Source: Mucidula mucida
Lineage: Eukaryota; Basidiomycota; Agaricomycetes; Agaricales; Physalacriaceae
NCBI GenBank assembly: GCA_015501055.1
Contig: JADNYV010000166.1
Location: forward strand, 1 to 64,000
DNA: 64,000 bases
Reading direction: 5' to 3'
The translations under genes were made by a program, and so were the position numbers. This document shows positions 13,560 through 24,575 of the stretch, one piece after another (position 1 is the stretch's first letter; every line of letters begins with the position of its first letter). The notes under the pieces were generated by a model. It made no database searches, was not told the origin of the DNA, and saw only the letters and a list, made by a program, of their open reading frames with translations.

Positions 13560-13927
13560 GGTATCCGAGTCCTTAGCATTGTGATTCCTTCATATGGCCA
13601 ATGGTGATCCCTCGGCCCGCAGTGGTCCAATTTTCGCTGGGGAGGAACCGGCATTCTTGTGCGCCCATTGTCCACCCGGAGGTAATACTACAGAATCCCT
13701 CCGCAGGTATCACAGTAACAATGCGTCCACACCTCCAGTCCACGTCCACAGACCGAATGCGGCAAAAGTGTCCAAATCGGGTAGCCGTGACTGCCATCCC
13801 ATTGTGACAATTCGATCATTTCAAATTTGAACTCGTCCACTACCAATCTGGACGCGAACAAAGAGGCGGTCGTCGTGCTATAAAAGCGTGGGTTTCGGTT
13901 TCTCTGTTTCCCCATCACTTTCTCATC
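13560..13927 (+). promoter_or_regulatory. promoter of FunK1 A2 with TATA box; empty site for the helicase element
   Basis: TATAAAAG is at 13,879-13,886, followed by the start at 13,928. At about 13,736-13,745 the single AGTCCACGT followed by CCACAGACCG is the uninterrupted form of the site into which the helicase element is inserted upstream of A1. Confidence 0.75.
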
Positions 13928-16590
13928 ATGCCGACTTTACCCCAGCATCAAACCGCGCCCGGGAGACTACTTTCGACGCCGCGCAAAGCGACCAGGATGT
14001 CCCAACCAGGAGCTGCCACGCTCAACCTCGGCGAGCAACGTTTACATTTGAAGGAGTCTAGTGGTGGGAACACTGTTGAGGTTCCCGCTGAAACCTTCCT
14101 TGCCCACTATGCCAATCTCCTTCACTCTCAGCGAGACACCGATGACCTGGTCTCTCACATTGAAACAGGGCTGAAGGCAACGCCTGAGGATCAAAAGCCT
14201 CAGACCTTGAGCCGGAATGGCTGGACCGCAACAAACTTCATAGGTCCTAACGAAGATACAGTTTTCAAGGGACTGGCGGGCGTTGCAGAGGAGATCTACA
14301 CCCATTGCCAGACATGGAACGAGACGAAGCAGCATCCCAAGCTCCAGCAGCGCACGACTCGTCTCATTTGTCAACCGAATCATACCACGGCTTCTGAGGT
14401 TCGTGGAGGATCTATGAAGACAGATGCGCGTTTCATCCTCAATGAAATCGGCGACGATGTGCATGTGCCGACCTCGGCAGCTGTCGCTCCTGCTGAGTTC
14501 AAGACTCGCATGAACCCTAAGAATCAGATAGATGTATGTCTTTGGGCTTTACTGTGTTGACTCGTTTTGACCTGCGTTTTAGAACGAAAGCAAGGTTCTT
14601 GGAGCCGTCGGTCACATACTCTACAATGATCCCTGTCGACGCTTTGTGATTGCCTTCACCATTGAGGATCGTATGATGCGCTTCTGGTACTTTTCGAGAT
14701 CGCACATCGCTGTAACTGCTCAATTCGATTATCACGCGGTGAGTTGATTTACGCGCGTCTCTTTTTCGCTCTCTTACGCTTTGTCTCAGAATCCCAGGCT
14801 CTTCATTCGCTTTGTCATCTACATGACTTTCGCCTCCCTCGAAGACCTTGGATACGACCCCACCGTTCAGCGCATTCACGTTAGCGAAGAGGACATTCAA
14901 TATCGCTTCACCGTAGGCGACAAGGTCTATCAGACCATTCGGATTATCCATGAACTGAATCTGGACATTGTCACTCGTGCTACGCGGGTATGGGAAGTCA
15001 TAGAGCTCGATTCTGAAGACATGCCCATCGGTGAAAGCCAGGTTTTGAAGGACGTTTGGCTTTACTTTGACGCAACACCGGAGTCGGACATCTACAACGA
15101 GATCTTCGCGGCCCTTCGGCAATTGGATGCAGATGGCAGCGTCTCGGAAAGCGAGCGTCCTCCTCCATTGCAGCAAGGTTCCTCTTTGGAGGAGGATGCG
15201 AAACGTTATTTCATGAACATCATTTCCGACTCCGTTGTCACGGTCAATGGACGGGCCGATGAGGCGCGGGAACCCCCAACAGGGTATACCGAGTTCTTCT
15301 ATACAGAACTTGATGAGGAACAAGTCGCCATGGATGCTGTCATTGTCGCCGCTCAGAGAGGAGATGTCGATGGTTGTACGCCTAAACCAAAGACCAACAA
15401 AGCATACGTATACCCGCACAAGGCCAGGATACATCGACAAGTCATCTTTTTGGAAGTGTGCGAAACGCTTTACAAGGTTTTCTCGTACTCCAAATTCGCC
15501 TTGGGATTGGCTCAACTTGTCCACGGTACTTCTTCAACATTTCACTTTTTCCTATGGAGCTGACATTCTTTTCAGGACTAGCATACTTGCGGTTGGCAGG
15601 ATTCGTTCATCGTGACATTAGCCCCGGAAATTGCCTAATTTACGAAGGGCAAATGAAGATCTCTGACCTCGAGTATGCCCGCAAGTACATCAGTCAAGGG
15701 AAAAATATCACTCCACTGACGGTATGTCAAGTTCTCCTTAAAGTGAAGAATCACTGCTGACAGGTTGGTAGGGTACTCCGGGCTTCATGGCTGTGGAGTA
15801 TCAGCGCGGACAGTATATGTTCCAGGTGGGGGGCGGCCGCAAAGCCAATTTGGACTTATATTCCCGGAAGACTCCTTCGACAATCCGTTTCCAATTCAAT
15901 TTCCTCCATGACCTTGAGTCCGTCATTTGGATTTATATTTGGTTGTTGTTGGAGACGGTCCCAGGATACCTTACGAAAATCGAGGAAGACGCCCAACGCG
16001 ACAATATCCTTCGCCTTCGCCACAAACTCTTTGATGGCTCCCTAGAGGGTTCCGGCGACCGTTTTGGCTTCATTCAAAGTCTCACGCAAGACGAGACTAT
16101 ACGCTTTGATGAAGCCTGGGATACCCTATCGCCGCTGTATGGGGACGATTCCGCTCTGCTCATCGGTCTCAATAGCTTTCTACATCTTGCCAACTGCTAT
16201 GCAGAAGTCGAGAGTCTGCCGCGTCAAAGCGTCCTTCCAGGCTCCATGAATTGGGCCCCAACATGCTTCGTGCACAGGTATTATGCGCAGTTGCACGCGC
16301 TCTTTATGCATGTTCACGAGCAAATGAAGACGACGATCTACAGAGCGCGCCCTTTCCGATACATCGCGAACGAAGTAACGGATGCTGTGCGACCCCAGAA
16401 ACACCGCGTTAATGGCCACACGCAGGACGTACCGAACAAAAGGCATCGGTCACTCGCCGCCGATGACGCGTATGTGCCGGTGCGGGAGCAAGAGGAAGAG
16501 GAAGACCTTGACACACCGTCTTCTCCAACGGCGAATATTCAACAACGCCCGAAGAGGAACCTGCCGCTAAGGAAGAAAGGCGGTCATTAG
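13928..16590 (+). CDS. FunK1-type protein kinase-like protein A2 (820 aa, 5 exons)
   Basis: Exons: 13928-14533, 14583-14738, 14790-15525, 15576-15721, 15772-16590; all frames join. It is a diverged paralog of A1. It keeps VLKDVWLYFDATPESD, HRDISPGN (about 511-518), KISDLEYAR and GTPGFMAVEYQ (from about 549). The C-terminus is shorter and less acidic (EQEEEEDLDTPSS, then basic NLPLRKKGGH). There are no visible defects. An internal open frame of 335 codons on the minus strand (14,517-15,524) is a shadow of exon 3. Likely an active kinase of unknown substrate. Confidence 0.85.
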
Positions 16591-16974
16591 CTTTCCCACA
16601 CAGTATTCTCTTATATACTCAACTACTTTCTACATATGAAATCATGTTCTCTTTCTTTTCCAACTCCCTGTACACATAGAAATGTACGTATGCATGCAGT
16701 GTAGTCGACGAGCCGGGCTAGGCTGCCAGTGGCCGACGCGACGCTGAATATATCAGGCCATGTGACTTGACCGCTTTGTTCTCTTCTCAGTTTTCCTCCC
16801 TTTGTTCAAGACTCGCAAACTCTTGCTCCTTGCCCAAACTAGATATGTGTTCTCGTTTCGCAGCGTTCACCCCTCATATTTCACAGCGAGGTCTATAACT
16901 TGGTAGCACAGAAATCACGCCAAACGCAGACGGTTAGTGGCTACTGGTGAATGATTCCTGAGACTGACTATAAT
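16591..16974. other. 3' flank of FunK1 A2, no gene
   Basis: No coding sequence is recognised. It ends with GAGACTGACTATAAT, whose last nine bases (16,966-16,974) equal the target-site duplication of element copy C. The tandem-duplication junction is at 16,974/16,975. Confidence 0.5.
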
Positions 16975-19524
16975 TAGTCTGATTTCAAACACCGGTCCCT
17001 TGCCGGGCCTCAAATTTTTAGTCCCGTGCATATCATGTGATGTAGTTACCCAGGGTTTGAAAATAAATTAGCGCGACGGCCTCCATCTCAGATCGCCTCT
17101 CATGGCTGCTTCTAACGCGTCAACATCGACATTTCGATTTGATTCTCTCGAGGGAAGAAGGATATGTCGGGAATTGGCCCGTCCATATCTGAATTACGAT
17201 CCTCACGACTATTCACTTGACGTCGGTGTCAAAATCATCGATGGCATCGATTGCTTGGTCCGAGCAGCTTGCGGCTCCGGCAAGACTGGTATCATGGCTC
17301 TCCTAGCTATAGTTCTCAAGAAGCTCGGAGATGACCCGACAATATATCCCTCCAAAACTATCCATCCACTGGTCGAAGACCCGGTTATCCTAGTGATCTG
17401 CCCCACCAACGCACTTGAGCAGGATCTAGTATGTATACATGGCCTTCAAGTAAGAAGTTCTCTCTGATACCTTCCTCCAGGAGAAGAAGCTCTGTATGTT
17501 CGGCATCCAGGCAGTGGCCGTGAACGCTGTTCTCACTGAGAAAGTGCGCACGGATCCTAGTGCTGATGGAGATATCTGGGACCTCGCGAAGGAAGCCACT
17601 GTTGTCCTTCTGTCACCAGAAATGTTGGAAGGAGATAAATCTCGCAACTGTTTTGATGATCCATCCTTTCGGTCCCGTTTGTCCTTGCTTGTCGTTGATG
17701 AAGCACATCTGGTGTATGTATGGTCGAAGCTCTTCCGAAAGGCATATGGACGGATTGGTTATACACGAGCTCGTCTTGACAGTCGAGTTAGACTGCTCCT
17801 TCTTAGTGCAACACTTCGAGCAGGCGCCCCGTACAACGCAGTCATGAAATCATTCTCATTGACGAAAGGATCATTCTTCGACCTTCACCGTTCCAATCTC
17901 AGACCAGAGATCCGCGTGACAACATCCATTATTCATTCACCTTTGAAAACCTCTCTCTCCTTCCCCGAACTTCGTTGGATTGTTGGGCTTCCCGGTATTT
18001 CTATCATCTTCACTCGCGATCGTAATCTTGCCTTGCGTATTGCCCTCTATCTCAAACTGGTTTCACCCGCATATGCCAGTACTATCCGCAAATGTGATGC
18101 GACAAACGAGTCGGACTATGATGACGAGACATTCAAAAGAGTCTTTGAAGACTGCAGTACATCGAGCACTGGCCTTGTTCTTGTTGCGACGACCATCCTC
18201 ACTCTGGGAATCGACATTCCGAATATCCAGCGTGTTTGCATTATAGACCCTATCGAACTTGACGATGAGGTTAACAAAAAGGTCGTCTTCTGCGGAAGAA
18301 GGTTGCAGGAGCCATTGCCGAGGCATATGTTTATGTCTCGCCAACTACGATGGTGCGCGCTGCGGAGATGGTTGCAGATGACAAGGCCGGTGTTCTTCGA
18401 AAGAAGGATAGCGAAACAAAGGAGGAGACGAAGGGCCTTAGCCTGAGTATGGCATATCGACTTGTTGCTCCGTGTCAAAGCATTGAACAGGACCGTCAAT
18501 ATGACAATCCTGTCCTCGACCCACCATGTTTTTGCGAGTCGTGTTCGACGTTCATTGTGCCAGATGAACCTCCTCCGTGTCTATGCAGCGGGTGTCAGCC
18601 TGGTAAATGCGACAGGGATTGGATTATCGAACATCGTACCAGAATTGGACAAGCTGGGAAGAAAGCAGCTGAACAGGCCATCACGAAAATCCCGTACCTT
18701 CAAGGCATCTTGGCTGTTTCCTTGGTCCCGCGTCGCGGTATCGTGGAAAAGCCTATGCGCGATTACCTGATAGAACGTCTTCATATCCTCCGGATAACGA
18801 TGTTTGATCATCCTGCCGAGCTGTATACGCGTGGCGGGTTCTATACACCGGAGGACCTCATTCCGGATGCTGTTATCGTCATCATCCTCGACAATTTCTT
18901 TGCTTTAACTACGGCTCATGTTCTCCACGAGTACACAAAAGCATACCAGCTTATGTGGGATTGGGTCGACTGCATATTCACAGACATACGCGACAGTATT
19001 CCGCATCTGCTTAGCATCCATATGGAGACAGCTCAAGCGGAGAAGGTCAAGAGGCAGGCTGCCTCAGATAAAGCTAAGGAGAAACGGCGCGACGAGCGGG
19101 CACTGAAAACAGGAATTAGAAAGCATCTGCCGATACCGGATAAGCCAGATGGGTTTCGGGGACAGCGATGGCGTTGGACCTTTCCAAACGGGTGAGAGCA
19201 TAGCTGATGAATTAAGATAACATACTAATGATATAACATTAGAAAACAAACAACAGTAACTCTGAAATTGTGAGAAGTCTAGTAGTATGTGGACGATTTT
19301 GGGACTCGCCCGAGTCCATAAATATGAGGAGATGTACGGAAACAAGCAGCTAACGCTGTAAAACCGCGAGCGGAAAATCATCACGTGTTGCTTCCCCAAA
19401 AGGCGATTGGTCCCAAAAAGGCGATTGAATTGCAAATTCCGAGGCCCCGTAAGCACGCCGCGTTTGGAAGCAGACTCTATATACGCTTGTTCTCAAGCGT
19501 TTTGAGTCTGCCTAGGGGAGACTA
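16975..19524 (+). mobile_element. helicase-bearing element, copy B (hybrid flanks, 2,550 bp)
   Basis: The same TAGTCT...AGACTA ends as copy A are present. The left flank is GACTATAAT (16,966-16,974), as for copy C. The right flank is AGTCCACGT (19,525-19,533), as for copy A. So it has no duplication of its own, as expected for a crossover product between two inserted copies. Confidence 0.8.
17102..19195 (+). pseudogene. RecQ-like DEAH helicase, copy B, frameshifted at motif VI
   Basis: Exon 1 is 17102-17428, the intron 17429-17480, exon 2 starts 17481. Motifs are as in the other copies (CGSGKTG, DEAH, LLSATL). One base is missing at about 18,271-18,273 (GAGGTTAAC against GAGGTTCAAC in copy C). 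After DDEV the frame therefore shifts into NKKVVFCGRRL and runs to a stop at 18,446 without motif VI. The original frame resumes as an open stretch to 19,195. The damage affects the same codon that is a stop in copy A. Confidence 0.8.
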
Positions 19525-19533
19525 AGTCCACGT

Positions 19534-19710
19534 CCACAGACCGAATGCGGCAAAAGTGTCCAAATCGGGTAGCTGTGACTGGCATCCCATTGTGACACTT
19601 CGATCATTTGAACTTGTCCACTACCAATCTGGACGCGAACAAAGAGGCGCGTCGTCGTGCTATAAAAGGGTGAGATCTTTGTCTCTTCGTTTCCCCATCA
19701 CTTTCTCATC
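19534..19710 (+). promoter_or_regulatory. core promoter of FunK1 B1
   Basis: Identical in sequence to the promoter at 8873-9049; TATAAAAG at 19,661-19,668. Confidence 0.75.
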
Positions 19711-22397
19711 ATGCCGACTTCCCGCCAGCATCGGACCGCGCCCGGGAGACTACTTTCGACACCGCGCAAAGGGACCAGGATGTCCCAACCAGGAGCTGCT
19801 ACGCTCAAACTCGAGGATCAGCGCTTACATTGGAAGGAGTCTAGTGCTGGAAACACCGTTCAAGTCCCCGTTGAAACCTTCCTTGCCCATTATACCAATC
19901 TTCTTCACTCTCAGCGAGACACCGATGACCTGGTCTCCCACATTGAAGAAGGGCTCAAGGCAAAGCCTAAGACTTCGAACGGGGAGACAAAGCCTAGGAC
20001 TTTGAACAAGGATGGCTGGGCCGCAACAAACTTTATAGGTCCTCACGAAGACACAGTTTTCAAGGGACTGGAGGGCATTGCAGAGGAGATCCACTCCCAT
20101 TGCGAAACATGGAATAAGACGAAGCAGCATCCCAAGCTCCAGCAGCGCACGACTCGTCTCATTTGTCAACCGAATCATACAACGGCTTCTGAGGTTCGTG
20201 GAGGATCTATGAAGACAGATGCCCGCTTCATCCTCAATGAAATCGTCTCCGATGAGAACGTTCCGACCTCGGCAGCTGTCGCTCCTGCTGAGTTCAAGAC
20301 TCGCATGAACCCTAAGAATCAGATAGATGTATGTCTTTGGGCTTTACTGTGTTGACTCGTTTTGACCTGCGTTTTAGAACGAAAGCAAAATTATTGGAGC
20401 CGTCGGTCACATACTCTACAATGATCCGTGTCGACGCTCTGTGATCGCTTTCACCATCGAGGATCGTCTGATGCGCTTCTGGTACTTTTCGAGATCACAC
20501 ATCGCTGTATCCGCTCAATTCGATTATCACGCGGTGAGTTGATTTGTGCGCGTTTATATTTCGCTCTCTTATGCTTTATCTCAGAATCCCAGGCTCTTCA
20601 TTCGTTTCGTCATCTTTATGACCTTTGCTTCTCTCGAAGATCTCGGTTACGATCCCACCGTTGAACGCGTTCGAGTCGGCGACTCGAAGAAAATTCAGTA
20701 TCGCTTCACCATTGGCGACAAAGTGTACCAGACCACGGGGATCATTTATGAATTAAATCTCGACCTTGTCACTCGTGCCACGCGGGTATGGTCAGTTGTA
20801 GAGCTCGACTCCAACTACCTGGCAATCGGCACGCCCAAGGTGTTGAAGGACGTTTGGCTATACTTCGACGCAACACCGGAGTCGGACATCTACAACGCAA
20901 TCTTCGCAGCCCTTCGGCAATTGGATGAAGATGGCAGCGTCCCCGAGAACGAGCGTCCTCCTCCGTTGCAGTCAGGCTCCTCCCTGGAGCAGGACGCGAA
21001 GCACTATTTCATGACGATCGTTTCAGACTCAGTGGTCATGATAAACGGCCAGCCGGACGAGGCACAAGAGCCACCGGCAGGTTACCTCGAGTTCTTCTAT
21101 ACCGAAGAAGAGGATAAGTTCGCGATGGAGGCTGCTCTAGAGGGCACTCAGCGCGGGGACGTCGACGGTAATACACCTACACTAAAGAGGGCAGATGGAG
21201 AGGCATATCCCCACAAGAAAAGGACGCATCGGCGAATTGTCTTTGCGGAGTTGTGCCACACGCTCTACAGGGTCTCAACCTACGCCGCCTTTACGAAGGG
21301 ACTGGCACAGCTTGTCTATGGTAATGTTCGAACAGTGCACTCTCTTCGACAGAGCTGACGCAGTTCTTTTATAGGTCTCGAATACATGCGCTTAGCGGGC
21401 TTTGTTCATCGCGATATCAGTCCCGGAAATTGCCTCATTTTCGAAGGCCAAACGAAGATCTCTGACCTTGAATATACCCGCCCGTATGCTGCTCCGGGCC
21501 ATGGCGCTGCCCCCTTACCGTATGTGCCCCTGTCAAACCTTCCAAAGCGTACGACTCACTGAGTATTAGGGCACTCCGGGCTTTATGGCAGTGGAGTATC
21601 AGATGCAGAAACATGAATTCAAACCAAAAGCCGTAAGGCATATCCTCCGCGGGGTCTCACGGTTGCCCCAGCCTGCTCCGTGGTTCAGGTTCAACTTTCT
21701 CCATGACCTGGAGTCCGTCATTTGGATTTACCTTTGGTTCTTACTGGAAACTCTCCCGGAGTCATTCACCCCGTCCGAGATTGACCAGCATCGTATCCCT
21801 ATCTTAATCCTCCGTCATAGGCTGTTCGACGGCTCCCTCAAAGCCTCTACTGAGCGTCTAGACTTCATCCTAGATTGCTCTACGGACGAATGGTGCGAGT
21901 ATGATAACGTTATGGATGTTCTTAAAGCGGTGTTTGGCTCCGAATCCAAGATACCCGAAGGCTTGCAATCTTTTGCGTACCTGGCTGGCTGTTACACGGC
22001 GGTGGAATCGTCGAAGCCGCTTTGTCCAGAGTCGCCACACATGGCGCACTGGGATCGTAAAGTGTTCTTGCACGAGTACTACGAGGAGATTCACTCATAC
22101 TTCATGGACGCGCACAATCACATCACAGACACGACTGAGAAAGCGCTGCCGATCAGGTACACTGAACAGGAGCGGCAGCACCGAGCTCAGCAGGCTGCAG
22201 GCGCCTCGAAGACTGGTTCCAACAAAAGGCCTCGGACTGGTACGGGCCGGGACAGTGAGGCGTATGTGCCGCCTGTACGGGAAGATGAAGACGATGATGA
22301 TGATGAGGCGGAGGGGGAGAGGGCAGCGTCGCCGACGGAAGAGAGCCAAGATCGGAAGCAAAGAGGAAGAGAACCGTTCGGAAGCAGATTTTCTTGA
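19711..22397 (+). pseudogene. FunK1-type kinase-like B1, one-base deletion in exon 4
   Basis: This is the tandem copy of A1. Exons: 19711-20328, 20378-20533, 20585-21320, 21375-21519, 21570-22397. The run of six C near the end of exon 4 in A1 is five C here (about 21,510-21,514), which shifts the frame after the HRDISPGN and SDLEYTR motifs and before GTPGFMAVE. Unless splicing compensates, the C-lobe is lost. A homopolymer deletion in a near-perfect duplicate may be a consensus error, so the gene could be intact in the organism. Confidence 0.75.
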
Positions 22398-22706
22398 AAA
22401 GTGGTCGCTTATATACTAGATTTCTCCCAAGTGTTCCCTTGTATTCATGGTATATATGTTCACGTATGGCATGTCTGTTTCATGACTGCGTGATGCTCAT
22501 CGCCTCAAGCTTTCGGACCATGCCACTGGCATCTGAAAAGTTCTTGTATTTCAAACTATTTGGCGTGTTCTGGCTGCTGAAGGAGATACAGAGAGCCGAC
22601 ACGACGTTGCTTGATTTAGATTTATTTATTGTCTTGAATCGACAGCTCAAGCTCAAGCTTCGTATCTGTCCTCTCCACTTTCGTCAACAGTCCTTACACT
22701 TAACTG

Positions 22707-23530
22707 AGACTGACTATAACCTCAACAAGGGCGCGGCGAATCGGCGAAGCATTTTCTACAACGTCGGGAAATCGTTATATATGAATTCGAGACTACACCG
22801 ACTTCACATTTGTGTTGACTCAGTTGGTTCAAGGTAAAATCACTGGAGCCTCCCGCCAAGAAGAATAAGGCTCCATGGTTCAGATTCAACTTTCTCTATG
22901 ACCTCGAGTCTGTCCTTTGTATCTCTGGTTCTTACTAGACACTCTCCAGGAACAGTTCACGCCGGCGGAGTGCAGCCTGCACCGTACCGGGCCTCGCATA
23001 TGCCTCAAGCGGACGCTGCTTGCTGGGGACTCCCTCCGTATTCCGGTTGACCGTATATTGTTCATGCAAGTTTGCCAGGAAGGCGTGAGGTTTTAGTGCT
23101 ATGATGAAATCATCAGCGCTCTTATGGCGTGGACTCCAAGCTACCCAAAGCCTTGCAGTCCTTCTACTGTCTGGCCGGCTGTTATGGTGAGGTGGAGTCG
23201 TCGAAATCACTTCTTCCAGAGTCGCCAGGATGTGACGCACTGGGACCGTAAAGTGTTTTTGCACGAGTACTATCAGGACATCTACACTTACTTTATGGAT
23301 GCGCACAAAGACACGACTGAGAAAGCGCTCTCAATTCGGGACATTGGCCACTGGGAGGAGAAGCACAGGGCTCAGCAGGGGCCAAACAAAAGGCCTCAAA
23401 CTGCTCCGGACCAGTGCAATGAGGCGTACATACCGCCTGTTCGGGAGGAGGAGGGACTCAGAGCCACCGTCACCGACTGAAGAGAGCCAAGGTCAGAAGA
23501 CAAAAAGGAAAAGAGACGGTCGGAAGTAGA
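22707..23530 (+). pseudogene. FunK1 fragment, tandem copy
   Basis: Same as 12,047-12,870: late exon-3 remnant, C-lobe piece with stops, then THWDRKVFLHEYYQDIYTYF and the tail. The preceding 22,398-22,706 is the non-coding FunK1 3' flank. Confidence 0.75.
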
Positions 23531-23649
23531 TTTCCTCGAATAGCCATCTCTGTCCATATTCCTTCCTAGTACATGCTGTTGTATTCATTGTATATGTGCA
23601 CCTATTGACTTTCTCTTTGAGTGTCTTCTTGACTATCATCAAATAATCG

Positions 23650-23897
23650 ACTGAAAAGCGCTGCCGATCCAGTACACTGATCAGGAGAAGCTCAGGGCTC
23701 CGAGTCAGCAGGCCGCGCGCCCTCCCAATGCGGGGACCCCGAACAAAAGGCCTCGGACTATTATGAACCGGGACAGTGATAAATATGCACCGCCTGTGCG
23801 GGAAGACGGAGACGGAGATGAGGATTCAGAGGAGCCGCCGTCACCGACCGAAGAGAGCCAAGTCAGGAAGACGAAGAAAGATACTCGTCTCAGATAG
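23650..23897 (+). pseudogene. FunK1 tail fragment, tandem copy
   Basis: Counterpart of 12,990-13,240. Its end differs by several 1-2 bp deletions (GAAAAAGATACTCGG in unit 1, GAAAGATACTCG here). Confidence 0.65.
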
Positions 23898-24029
23898 ATT
23901 CCTCAATAGGCATCCTTCTCTCGTATATATTTCTCTCAATGTGCTCTTGTATTTCTTGTATAGTGTCCATGATTAGTTATCATATTCTTTGGATGACTGT
24001 GTCATTGGGTGGAGCGTGGGTAATCTTCA

Positions 24030-24205
24030 TGTCGTACTCAATGTCCATGTTCAATGGCCAAGAAAGGACACTGCCTCAGTCGAGGCTTCCAGCGATTGTT
24101 GAGGAGAGGGGCTGGAGGCCGGAGAGCGTGAAGCGCTCTTCAATGTCATACCAATCTTTCATTGTTGTAGTTCCTTCAGATGTACCTACGAATTCAGAAT
24201 GTATT
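24030..24205 (+). pseudogene. O-methyltransferase 3' tail upstream of FunK1 B2
   Basis: Counterpart of 13,385-13,552. It reads MFNGQERTLPQ, then a frame change, then EERGWRPESVKRSSMSYQSF. Confidence 0.65.
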
Positions 24206-24575
24206 GTTGGTATCCGAGTCCTTAGCATTGTGATTCCTTCATATGGCCAATGGTGATCCCTCGGCCCGCAGTGGTCCAATTTTCGCTGGGAGGAACCGGC
24301 ATTCTTGTGCGCCCATTGTCCACCCGGAGGTAATACTACAGAATCCCTCCGCAGGTATCACAGTAACAATGCGTCCACACCTCCAGTCCACGTCCACAGA
24401 CCGAATGCGGCAAAAGTGTCCAAATCGGGTAGCCGTGACTGCCATCCCATTGTGACAATTCGATCATTTCAAATTTGAACTCGTCCACTACCAATCTGGA
24501 CGCGAACAAAGAGGCGGTCGTCGTGCTATAAAAGCGTGGGTTTCGGTTTCTCTGTTTCCCCATCACTTTCTCATC
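24206..24575 (+). promoter_or_regulatory. promoter of FunK1 B2
   Basis: TATAAAAG at 24,527-24,534; otherwise as in front of A2. Confidence 0.75.

Larger units (their letters stand above)
6313..16974 (+). repeat. tandem duplication unit 1 (10,662 bp)
   Basis: This unit contains the helicase element, FunK1 A1, two FunK1 fragments, OMT tail and FunK1 A2. It is followed head to tail by an almost identical unit. By eye the two differ by 14 nt of small deletions, all in unit 2: 1 in the helicase, 1 in the C-run of FunK1 exon 4 and 12 in the 13.2-13.65 kb stretch. Confidence 0.9.

Noticed and set aside
14517..15524. 335-codon minus-strand ORF opposite FunK1 A2 (and 25,165-26,172)
   Set aside because: It lies entirely antisense to exon 3, whose frame carries family motifs; codon bias on the sense strand leaves the antisense frame open.
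18272..18446. Long fused reading frame in helicase copy B (ending NKKVVFCGRRL...) as an alternative functional C-terminus
   Set aside because: The downstream segment is the +1 frame of sequence that encodes motif VI in copy C, so it is a frameshift artefact.
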